A DNA stretch of 64,000 bases. It comes from DALYLB01 sp033763135 (GTDB lineage: Bacteria > Acidobacteriota > Blastocatellia > RBC074). The stretch spans positions 1 to 64,000 of the forward strand of contig JANRKY010000286.1 of assembly GCA_033763135.1 (NCBI GenBank), in the 5' to 3' direction. The first letter of the stretch is position 1, and each line of letters begins with the position of its first letter. Below, in pieces: positions 18,201 to 24,519 of this stretch. The position numbers and the translations under genes are program-made. The notes under the pieces are model-generated. The model was not told the origin of the DNA. It searched no databases and saw only the letters and a list, made by a program, of their open reading frames with translations.

Positions 18201-19761
18201 TGCTCATCCAGATCGCGCCGTCCGCGCTCTCGTCGAAGGAGGTGATCCAGTTGTCCGAGAGCCCGTCCGCTTTGGTATAGAGCTTCGCCTCCCCGTCGCG
18301 AATGCGAACCACGCCGCCCGTCGTTCCCGCCCAGAGCGTTCCCCGCGAATCCCGAAAGAGCGCGCTGTGGTATTCGGTATTGTCATAGGGCTTTCCGTCG
18401 CGAAGCAGCACGGGGCGTATCTCGCCCCGCACAAAGCGCCGCAAGCCGACCTTGTCGATGAAGAAGAGAATGCTCTCGTCGTCCTCCGCGACGCAGGAGA
18501 TCCATTGATCATGAAACTGAGGGAGATACTCCGTGACCCTGCCGTCGCGGATCTGCCGCAGACCGCGGGTGCCCGCGACCCAGACGCTGCCGTCGCGGGA
18601 GGCAAAGGACGGGCCGCCTCTGCCTGCGATGTTGGTGAGCGATCCCTTGTGGAGCCGGGTGAATTGCGCCGAACTGTCATTGAAGATGTAGATGCTGCCG
18701 TCGCCCGCCTCAACGACGCTGTTGACCGAATCGTGGGCCAGCCCCTCGCGGGTCGTCAGCGGGAGAATTCGCACGTCTCGCAGCCGGTTGAGTCCTTCCC
18801 GGGTGGCGATCCAGAGGCTTCCCTCGCGGTCTTCGCTCAATCCCTGCACGTAGTTATTGCTGAGGCCATTCAGAATATCGAGGTGCGTCCACCTGCCGTT
18901 CGCCAGCCGGTTCAAGCCTCCATTGGAGGTTCCGACCCAGAGATTGCCCTCCCGGTCCTCGTGAATGGCGGTGATGACGGCATCGCTCAATCCCTCGGGC
19001 ACGCCGATGGTGGTCAATTTCCCGTTTCGCCATCGGCATAATCCGACCAGTGTGCCGAACCAGAGATCTCCCCGCCGGTCGACGGCGACGGCGTGAACGC
19101 GCGTCGAGGGCATTCCCTGCGCGGCCGTCAGGCGTTCGGTGCGCCCATTGGAAAAGATCTCGACGCCGGCGTGATGGCCGACATAGATGGCGCCCGCTGC
19201 GTCTTCCGCGATCCCGCAGATATAGTTGTGCGCGACCGGATGGCGAAGAAATTTTCTGTCTCTGTATTCGAAAAGGCCATTTGCGGTCCCAATCCAGAGA
19301 GCGCCGCTCCGGCTTTGAAAGAGCACGCGGATCTGATCGTCGATGCCGTCCTGCTTTCCGAAATGAACAATCCGTCCATCCTGGATTCGGCGAAGCCCGT
19401 TGGTCTCGGTGCCCACCCAGAGGGCGCCATCGGCGCTCTCCAGCAGAACGGCGACCGACTCCTTGCCATGTTTCTCGTCCGCGCTGATCTTGACAAGGCG
19501 GAAGTTGGCGCCGTCGAAGCGGATCAGCCCCGCCGTCGTCGCGAGCAGCAGATAGCCCTGTTTCGTCGCATGCACCGAATTGACCGCGCTCGCAGGCAGG
19601 CCGTTCTGTCGCAGCCAGACATCGTGGCTGTACTGGGTGAGCGCGATTTCCGGATCGAGCGCGAACGCGACGGAGCCGCACAGGACGCCGAGCAGGATCA
19701 ATGACAACAACCGTCGCGCGGTGTCCCGGAACACACTCCTCTGGTACCTCATAGCTGGCAT
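15265..19761 (-). CDS. Hybrid sensor histidine kinase with periplasmic two-component propeller and two receiver domains
   Basis: The 1498-residue protein is laid out as: signal segment; about 600 residues of two-component regulator propeller repeats (recurrent DREGNLWVGT-, DGLSDNWIT-type motifs) forming a periplasmic sensor; a Y_Y_Y domain (about 660-740); one transmembrane helix (about 749-769); a GAF domain (about 811-963); a HisKA domain with the phospho-acceptor in NMSHEIRTPMNAVIG (H996); HATPase_c (N box SNAVKF, G boxes DTGIGI and GTGLGLAI); and two receiver domains with Asp near 1283 (LAILDMQMPAMDG) and 1428 (VIFMDVHMPEMDG). It lacks the AraC helix-turn-helix seen in Bacteroides one-protein systems, so a separate output partner is expected. 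A strong promoter lies 170-200 bp upstream. Confidence 0.9.
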   Translation of the reverse strand: MPAMRYQRSVFRDTARRLLSLILLGVLCGSVAFALDPEIALTQYSHDVWLRQNGLPASAVNSVHATKQGYLLLATTAGLIRFDGANFRLVKISADEKHGKESVAVLLESADGALWVGTETNGLRRIQDGRIVHFGKQDGIDDQIRVLFQSRSGALWIGTANGLFEYRDRKFLRHPVAHNYICGIAEDAAGAIYVGHHAGVEIFSNGRTERLTAAQGMPSTRVHAVAVDRRGDLWFGTLVGLCRWRNGKLTTIGVPEGLSDAVITAIHEDREGNLWVGTSNGGLNRLANGRWTHLDILNGLSNNYVQGLSEDREGSLWIATREGLNRLRDVRILPLTTREGLAHDSVNSVVEAGDGSIYIFNDSSAQFTRLHKGSLTNIAGRGGPSFASRDGSVWVAGTRGLRQIRDGRVTEYLPQFHDQWISCVAEDDESILFFIDKVGLRRFVRGEIRPVLLRDGKPYDNTEYHSALFRDSRGTLWAGTTGGVVRIRDGEAKLYTKADGLSDNWITSFDESADGAIWMSTMRGGLNRWREGEFTSYTEAQGLMDNQALCVLHDASGDLWVSSPRGLARIRAQELAAFDAGRAPRLQPTVFGTGDGMKTDECVFGTSHSGWRARDGRLWFLTKKGVAIVDPARFKQNDLMLPVVIEELVVNGSALPPDNSLQLPPGGDSFEIRYNGLSLLVPEKVRFRYRLEGYDENWIDAGGRRVAYYTHIPPGEYRFQVMACNNDGVWNEQGASVSFKLRPRFRQTWWFYGMCLLGVLLAAAGGYRFRVRQLRERERALLAVVEERTRELRLEIAERTRIEAEQQERANLLALNSDIGNALNRPGALRDTLQRCAELTVRHLDAAFCRIWSYDEAEDMLQLEASAGIFTEIDGPHARIPVGKLLIGGIAASRKPLLTNSILTAPNIGDPEWARREGMVAFAGYPLIAEDRLFGGVALFSRRPLPQTTMDALQGIANRITRFIQRKRAETELQLAKDGAEAANRAKSEFLANMSHEIRTPMNAVIGMTGLLLDTDLDEEQREFVEIVRTSGDSLLTIINDILDFSKIESGMLELEQQPFSLAGCIEESLDLLSSRAGEKGIELAYMIDETTPRDIIGDITRLRQILVNLLSNAVKFTLAGEVVIAVSSRPLEAGLHELEFAVRDTGIGIPRDRMDRLFKSFSQVDSSTTRQYGGTGLGLAITKLLSEMMGGTVRVESREGEGSTFTFTIRAAAAATAPRSYQLGEQPDLDGKRVLIVDDNETNRRILLRQTSSWGMRPQAVAGGAEALALLRGGEAFDLAILDMQMPAMDGAMLSLEIRRLPGIVQPQMVMLTSLATSARELKEKYEGLDFAAFLNKPIKPSQLYDALIGIVSRRKASPRNSVAPPKLSTETARRLPLRVLLTEDNVINQKVALRLLDRLGYRADIAGNGIEAIDAIRRQRYDVIFMDVHMPEMDGIEATRRICAEWPLDRPRIIAMTANVLQEDRDLCLSAGMDDFVSKPVRLEELQAAIERCAVH

Positions 19762-19933
19762 CGTTCGTCTCGAACTCCGAGCAGGGACTTTGATTCTTCA
19801 ATTCAGAAATGAATGAGCGCAATCCGACGAACCGCCGCGTCGGCGCTTCGCATCGAGGACCATTGGATTGGATCGCTGCTGTATGTCTGGTTATCGTCGG
19901 CGGGAAAAGGCAGGGGTGTCCCGCAACTGCGTG

Positions 19934-19962
19934 ATTACACCCAGAATCGCTCTCACTGTCAA
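19934..19962 (-). promoter_or_regulatory. Sigma70-type promoter for the hybrid histidine kinase
   Basis: On the minus strand TTGACA (19962-19957) is followed after 17 bp by TGTAAT (19939-19934): a consensus -35, ideal spacing and a 5/6 -10. Transcription would start near 19927, giving a leader of about 165 nt before the kinase start. The rest of the 19762-20118 gap (357 bp) shows no gene. Confidence 0.6.
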
Positions 19963-20118
19963 TAAAAACCCGCTCTTCCTTCCTTCAATTTCGGGGATTT
20001 TTCCCCCACATGACGATTTCTCGCGAACTGGAAAGCGATTGCGGACGAACTGGTCGGCGAAGGGAAGGGGGCCTTGTCGGCGCGGGGCTTTCGGGCGATG
20101 AGATGAGGCGGTGCGCGC

Positions 20119-21060
20119 TCACGAAAGCGAGTCGAGCAGGGAGCGCATGGCCTGCGGCATCGGTGCGTTGAAGATCATCGGCTGCCCCGTCGCCGGGTGC
20201 TTCAACTCCAGCCGCGAAGCGTGCAGTTGATGATGTTTTAGGCGAAGGGCGCCGGCCAGTTCGTCCGCGGCGCCCTTGTAGAAAGGATCGCCGACGATTG
20301 CGTGGCCGATCAGCTGGCAGTGGATGCGAAGCTGGTGGGTGCGGCCGGTGAGCGGTTCGAGTTCGAGAAGCGTGTGGTTCGCGTACCGGGTTCGCACCTT
20401 GTAGCGGGTCTGGGCCGGCCGGGTCTCCTTGCCCTCGCGCATCACGCGCCAGTGGGGAAAGATCGCCGGATCGAAGCCGATCGGCGCGTCGATCTCGCCC
20501 TCGCTCGTCGCCACGCGTCCGCAGACCAGCGCCTGATAGAACTTCTTCACCCAGCGCTCGCGGAAGTGTTTGGAGAGCGTACGATGGGCCCGCAGCGTCT
20601 TGGCGATGATGATCACCCCGGAAGTGTTCCGATCCAGCCGGTGCACCAGCCCCGGACGAATCGCCTCGCCGCTCGATTGCCAGAAATGCCAGGCCAGGGC
20701 ATTCATCAGCGTCCCCGATTTCTCGCGGCCCGACGGGTGAACCAGCAGCCCGACCTGTTTGTTGAGGACGATGATCTCCGCATCCTCGTGCAGCACCTCG
20801 AGCGGAATCGCCTCCGGCGTCCCCGAGGACTTCTCCGCCGCGAACAGCTTCACCGAGACGCGGTCGTCCGGCCGCAGGCGCGCGCCCTTCAGCGAATTCG
20901 CGCCGTTCACCAGCGCATCGCCCTCCGCAATCAGGCGGCGAATCCGCGTCAGACTGACCTTCGGCAGTTTTCCGGCGATGAACTCGTCGAGCCGCGGCTT
21001 GCCCTCCGCGACCGTGAATTCGAAGCTCAATCGTTCGGGATCGATCTCGGGCTCAGCCAT
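20119..21060 (-). CDS. RluA family 23S rRNA pseudouridine synthase (RluD-like)
   Basis: The 313-residue protein has an N-terminal S4 RNA-binding domain (RLDEFIAGKLPKVSLTRIRR) and a catalytic domain with the RluA signature HRLDRNTSGVIIIAKT containing the catalytic Asp (motif II). Then come EPLTGRTHQLRIHCQLIGHA and DPFYKG. It isomerises uridines in large-subunit rRNA; RluD-type targets (helix 69) are likely but cannot be confirmed. It overlaps the upstream DUF4149 gene by 8 bp and is the last gene of a DUF309-DUF4149-rlu cluster. Confidence 0.9.
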   Translation of the reverse strand: MAEPEIDPERLSFEFTVAEGKPRLDEFIAGKLPKVSLTRIRRLIAEGDALVNGANSLKGARLRPDDRVSVKLFAAEKSSGTPEAIPLEVLHEDAEIIVLNKQVGLLVHPSGREKSGTLMNALAWHFWQSSGEAIRPGLVHRLDRNTSGVIIIAKTLRAHRTLSKHFRERWVKKFYQALVCGRVATSEGEIDAPIGFDPAIFPHWRVMREGKETRPAQTRYKVRTRYANHTLLELEPLTGRTHQLRIHCQLIGHAIVGDPFYKGAADELAGALRLKHHQLHASRLELKHPATGQPMIFNAPMPQAMRSLLDSLS

Positions 21061-21529
21061 GATTTCTCGAACTCCGGACCAGCAGCACGATCAGCACGAG
21101 CGCCGCGATCATATCGAACGACATCAGCCCCACCGAGACCCGATGCAACATGTCAAAAGTGATCTTCGCCGGGTCGCTCGCCGGGAGCGCCGCGATCCCC
21201 TCGCCGAACTGCAGCCGGATTCCGTGCAGCCGGTTCGAGACATAAAATCGCGAGATTGCCATCGACGCGACCATCATCGCCAGCGCGATCAGCTCGAACA
21301 GAAAGCGCCGTCGGTTTTGCTCGCGCGAAAAGAGCAGCAGCACGATCAGCAGCAGCCCGAGCCCCATCCCGATGAATTCCGTCGCCGCCAGATTGCGCGA
21401 GACGACGTTGCCCGCCAGATGCTGCAACGGCAGAACCGAGAAGGCCACCGGCGCGACGATGAAGCTGAAATAGCACATCACCCCGAACCAGAACCCCAGA
21501 ATCGCCACTCGTATCTTGTCGGATGTCAT
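21053..21529 (-). CDS. DUF4149-like small integral membrane protein
   Basis: The 158-residue protein has four predicted transmembrane helices (VAILGFWFGVMCYFSFIVAP; EFIGMGLGLLLIVLLLF; ELIALAMMVASMAI; LMSFDMIAALVLIVLLV). The layout fits the DUF4149 family, in which a short conserved W-G first helix is typical. Function is unknown. The open frame extends upstream to 21799, but the ATG at 21529 overlaps the DUF309 stop by 4 bp (ATGA), which supports translational coupling and this start. Confidence 0.65.
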   Translation of the reverse strand: MTSDKIRVAILGFWFGVMCYFSFIVAPVAFSVLPLQHLAGNVVSRNLAATEFIGMGLGLLLIVLLLFSREQNRRRFLFELIALAMMVASMAISRFYVSNRLHGIRLQFGEGIAALPASDPAKITFDMLHRVSVGLMSFDMIAALVLIVLLVRSSRNHG

Positions 21530-21876
21530 AATCGATCCTGCAGGGCAATCCGCGGCCGCGTCGCGGCGCCGTCGAAATGGGCCTTCACCGCGTCCGCGAA
21601 CGCCCGCGCGTCCAGCCCCATCATCGTCGCCGGAAGCGCCGCCAGCCGCGCCTGCGCGCGCGCATGCACGCTCGCCGCTCCCTTCGCGTTTCCTCGCTCC
21701 CGGTGATGCAGCGCCGCCGCGATCTGGATCATCGCATGCAGAAACTCCCGCTCCGCGCCCTCCGCGCGCAGCCAGATCGTCTCCCAGACCTCGTGGCATT
21801 CGAAATAGCGCCCCTCGTTAAAAAGCGCGATCCCCTCGGAATATTCGGCGGCGGCGTTCATCTTCCTGGAACTCAT
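21526..21876 (-). CDS. DUF309 domain-containing protein
   Basis: The 116-residue all-helical protein carries the DUF309 signature LFNEGRYFECHEVWETIW (N-G-FFE-HE-WE-W core) followed by LHAMIQIAAALHHRERGN and a helix with SVHARAQARLA. DUF309 proteins are small and of unknown biochemical function, found mostly in Firmicutes, Cyanobacteria and Acidobacteria. The start is either 21876 or the ATG at 21861. It is the first gene of a compact cluster with DUF4149 and the pseudouridine synthase, and lies directly beside a 9 nt minisatellite. Confidence 0.8.
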   Translation of the reverse strand: MSSRKMNAAAEYSEGIALFNEGRYFECHEVWETIWLRAEGAEREFLHAMIQIAAALHHRERGNAKGAASVHARAQARLAALPATMMGLDARAFADAVKAHFDGAATRPRIALQDRL

Positions 21877-21889
21877 GATTCATGCCAGT

Positions 21890-22015
21890 CCCACAGGTCC
21901 CATAGGTCTCATAGGTCTCATAGGTCCCATAGGTCCCACAGGTCCCATAGGTCCCATAGGTCCCATAGGTCCCATAGGTCCCATAGGTCCCATAGGTCCC
22001 ATAGGTCCCATAGCA
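21890..22015. repeat. 9 nt minisatellite, about 14 copies
   Basis: Thirteen full copies and one partial copy of CCCATAGGT are arrayed head to tail, with variant units CCCACAGGT and CTCATAGGT near the left end. The eight right-most copies are identical. Because 9 is a multiple of 3, every frame encodes a tripeptide repeat (Gly-Pro-Met on the minus strand). It lies between the rhodanese stop and the DUF309 start. Confidence 0.9.
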
Positions 22016-22019
22016 CCCT

Positions 22020-22346
22020 TCAATACCGCGGCACCGACGGATCCACTCGCAGCGACCAGTCGTCGATCCCGCCGAGCAGATTCTTGAGGTTCGTGAATCC
22101 CTGCGCCGCCAGAAACTGGCAGGCGCGATCCGAACGCATGCCGTGATGACAGTGCAGCACGATCTCCTGTTCCTTGTCGCCCAGTTCCGCCGCCCATTGC
22201 ATGATCCGGCCGAGCGGACGCAGCTCCGCGCCCGCGATCTGCGCGGCCTGAAATTCCGACGGCTCGCGCACATCGATCAGACGGATCGTTTCGCCCGCGT
22301 CGCGCCGCGCCTTCAACTCTTCCACGGTGATGGTTCCGTAGCTCAT
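22020..22346 (-). CDS. Rhodanese-like domain protein
   Basis: The 108-residue protein is a single rhodanese domain: an N-terminal ITVEELKARRDAGE, the IRLIDVREPSEFQAAQI CH2A-like motif, and the active-site loop HCHHGMRSDRA with the persulfide-forming Cys. Single-domain proteins of this size (GlpE/PspE-like) carry out sulfur transfer. It follows the 92-residue protein gene by 6 bp and ends immediately before the minisatellite array, so repeat slippage there could alter its 3' end. Confidence 0.88.
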   Translation of the reverse strand: MSYGTITVEELKARRDAGETIRLIDVREPSEFQAAQIAGAELRPLGRIMQWAAELGDKEQEIVLHCHHGMRSDRACQFLAAQGFTNLKNLLGGIDDWSLRVDPSVPRY

Positions 22347-22352
22347 TCTCGC

Positions 22353-22631
22353 TTACTCCGGTTTTGTCTCTCGCCGCACCCGTTCGATCAGCGCGGTCAG
22401 TTGTTCCACATCGAGCCTCGCCTCGTTGAGCGATCGCCGGCTGGCCATATAGCCCTGCCAGTACTCGCTCTCCGCGATCGTCTTGACGCGCTCCTCGCCG
22501 AGCGCGCTGGCCAGCATCGCAATCAGAATGCCCGAGACCTGCGTGTGCTCGACATACTTCGCGATCACGCTATAGGCCAGCTCCGCCGACTCGAGATTCC
22601 ATTCCAGTTCGGTTTCCGTTGTCTCTTCCAT
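22353..22631 (-). CDS. Hypothetical 92-residue acidic helical protein
   Basis: I do not recognise this family. The protein is acidic and predicted mostly helical (METTETELEWNLESAELAYS at the start, a hydrophobic centre SGILIAMLASALG, and a basic/acidic C-terminal helix). The ATG at 22631 is used; the frame is open further upstream, but that part reads antisense to the conserved YgfZ C-terminus. It lies between YgfZ and rhodanese genes with 6-15 bp gaps, suggesting a three-gene operon. Confidence 0.6.
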   Translation of the reverse strand: MEETTETELEWNLESAELAYSVIAKYVEHTQVSGILIAMLASALGEERVKTIAESEYWQGYMASRRSLNEARLDVEQLTALIERVRRETKPE

Positions 22632-22645
22632 GCTCTTTGTCGAAG

Positions 22646-23689
22646 TTATGCGCCCGGGGTCGGTTGCGACGCCGGAGGCGAAATGAAGGGCAGATCGATC
22701 AGCCGCGCGCGGCCGCATTCGACCTCGCCGCGCTTCAATGTGAATTCGGTTCCGACGGTCAGATGATAGCGATGAACATACCCGAGCGCGATCGGTCGGT
22801 CGAGCGCCAGGCTTCGCACACTGCTCGTGACGACGCCCACCTTCTTTCCGTCCGCGGCCCAGAGTTCGGTTCCGGCGGCGGGCGGCTCCGCGCCCTCGAT
22901 CAGCAACCCGCGCAGTCGTCTGGCCGGCTGCCCGCGCCAGTGGATGCGCGCGATCACCTCCTGCCCGAGATAACAGCCCTTCGTGTAGCTCACGGCGGCT
23001 TCCAGCTCCGATTCGAGGATGATGTACTCTTCGCCCGCGTCCACGCCCTCGCGCGGCGCGCCCGCCTCGATGCGCGCCACCTCGAACGCTTCCGGGCCCG
23101 CTTCGCGCGCGCCCATCGGCTCGCCGGCCGCGAGCAGCGCCGCCAGCGCCTTGTCGCGCTCCTCTGCCGGAACGAAGAGATCGAATCCCGCCTCGCCGCA
23201 TCGGGAATGGCGCGCGATCCGCACCGGAACCTCCGCGATCGTCGCCGCGGTGATCGCGTACGGCGCGGCCTCCGCCAGCGCAACGCCCGCGACCGCGCCG
23301 AGCAGCTCCGCCGCGCGCGGTCCCTGCACCGAGAGCAGCGCAAACCGGTCGCTCTCGTCTTCCAGAAAGAACTCGCCCGCCGGCACGAACCGCGAGAGGT
23401 TCTTGAAGATCTTCTCCCGATTCACCGCGTCCAGCTCCATCAGCAGGGCCTCGCCCGTATTGTAGATCCGGGCCAGCGCGGCCAGCTTCCCCTGCAGCGT
23501 GGGAAACGCCGCGAGCACGCCCTGGCCCGCCGCGAGCGTCTTCACGTCGTTGCTCACCAGGCCATTGAGAAACTGCACGGCATTCCTGCCGCTCACGCGC
23601 AGCTTTCCCGCCGTCGAAAAATCGATGATCCCCGCGCTCCGGCGAATCGCCTCGTATCCGGCGCGCAGCTCGTCTGTATTCATCATCAT
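22646..23689 (-). CDS. ygfZ: YgfZ/GcvT-like folate-binding protein
   Basis: The protein is about 347 residues and related to the GcvT T-protein fold. It carries the YgfZ signature KGCYLGQEVIARIHWRG (K-G-C-Y-x-G-Q-E) with its conserved Cys. YgfZ is a folate-dependent factor needed for the activity or repair of certain Fe-S enzymes. This fits a window rich in Fe-S proteins, although the Fe-S assembly genes are 8 kb away. The frame opens at a TTG (23701) followed by three ATG codons at 23689-23683; I used the first ATG. The remaining 94 bp to the PIN gene show no feature. Confidence 0.85.
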   Translation of the reverse strand: MMMNTDELRAGYEAIRRSAGIIDFSTAGKLRVSGRNAVQFLNGLVSNDVKTLAAGQGVLAAFPTLQGKLAALARIYNTGEALLMELDAVNREKIFKNLSRFVPAGEFFLEDESDRFALLSVQGPRAAELLGAVAGVALAEAAPYAITAATIAEVPVRIARHSRCGEAGFDLFVPAEERDKALAALLAAGEPMGAREAGPEAFEVARIEAGAPREGVDAGEEYIILESELEAAVSYTKGCYLGQEVIARIHWRGQPARRLRGLLIEGAEPPAAGTELWAADGKKVGVVTSSVRSLALDRPIALGYVHRYHLTVGTEFTLKRGEVECGRARLIDLPFISPPASQPTPGA

Positions 23690-23783
23690 TCCGCTATTCA
23701 ACTGTGTTGGGTATGCAATCGTCGGGTCCCTCGAATAAACGCCACTTTATCACACGATCGCGAAGCCGGCCAAACCGAGCGCC

Positions 23784-24230
23784 TCAGTGCAGCTTGAGAT
23801 CGGTCAGCATCTTGATTTGGTTCAACCCAAGCGATCTGAAAAGGTCATCATTGGTGACGAAGGAGTCGCATTGCAGGTGAAGAGCCGTTGCGAGGTGGAT
23901 GGCATCGGGGAGCTTCAGTCTTGTTGTGGCGCGCAACCGGGCGGCTTCTTCCAGAATGGGACGGGTGATGGGGATGATTTCGACGATTGAGGTCGTTGTG
24001 AGAAACGCACGATAGGTTTGCTGGACAGGAAAATTCCCGGCTTTTATCGGGCCAACCAATACTTCCGCCAGCGTAAGTTCGCTGGTTACAACGAATATTT
24101 CGCCTCCATCCATCGCGTCCAATATCGGTTGAATCTGGGCGGCAAATTTAGCCATCCCTTCAATCGCATAGATGACCATATTCGAATCAAGATAGATTCG
24201 TTTTCCGAGAGCATTGCTTACTCGTCCCAT
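23784..24230 (-). CDS. VapC-type PIN domain toxin
   Basis: The 148-residue protein has the PIN-domain acidic residues in order: YLDSNMVIY (D), SELTLAEVLVGP (E), LRLPDAIHLATAL-like core (here LKLPDAIHLATAL, D) and FVTNDDLF (D). Such proteins are Mg2+-dependent RNases acting on tRNA or rRNA and are neutralised by a cognate antitoxin. Its start overlaps the upstream antitoxin gene by 13 bp, the normal toxin-antitoxin layout. Base composition is visibly lower in GC than the neighbours, which suggests horizontal acquisition. Confidence 0.85.
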   Translation of the reverse strand: MGRVSNALGKRIYLDSNMVIYAIEGMAKFAAQIQPILDAMDGGEIFVVTSELTLAEVLVGPIKAGNFPVQQTYRAFLTTTSIVEIIPITRPILEEAARLRATTRLKLPDAIHLATALHLQCDSFVTNDDLFRSLGLNQIKMLTDLKLH

Positions 24231-24445
24231 GCATCACGCTCCGCCCGTATGAATTGGTCCACCTCTTCCGGCGTTGAAAACACTCCCTTCCCCGCACCGA
24301 AGTAATTCGCATAATTGGTGGTGGTGAGCGATTGGCTTTGTTTCTGTTCGAGAACTTCCGCGATCTGGCGAATTAGCCTGACGATTTCATCGGGTCGCAG
24401 CAACTTCACCTGGTCCACAATGAGATCGAGTTGACTGGCTGACAT
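24218..24445 (-). CDS. Antitoxin of the PIN toxin pair
   Basis: The 75-residue protein lies directly upstream of, and overlaps, the PIN toxin gene. It has an N-terminal helical segment (LDLIVDQVKLLRPDEIVRLI) and a C-terminal acidic tail (TPEEVDQFIRAERDAWDE) likely to wrap the toxin. I do not see a clear AbrB, RHH or Phd signature, so the antitoxin class is undecided. A strong AAGGAGG site precedes the ATG. Confidence 0.75.
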   Translation of the reverse strand: MSASQLDLIVDQVKLLRPDEIVRLIRQIAEVLEQKQSQSLTTTNYANYFGAGKGVFSTPEEVDQFIRAERDAWDE

Positions 24446-24519
24446 AAAACCTCCTTTCCCATCGAGCGCATTCTACAACTCTTTCTATCCGCGTCTCAAT
24501 CGGCCACCGATCGCACCCC

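Noticed and set aside
16774..19041. 755-codon plus-strand open frame opposite the hybrid kinase
   Set aside because: Antisense to propeller and kinase motifs; no recognisable domain.
21890..22015. CRISPR array or collagen-like protein
   Set aside because: The unit is 9 nt with no spacers, so it is not CRISPR. The Gly-Pro-Met reading has no start or ribosome-binding site and lies between two genes.
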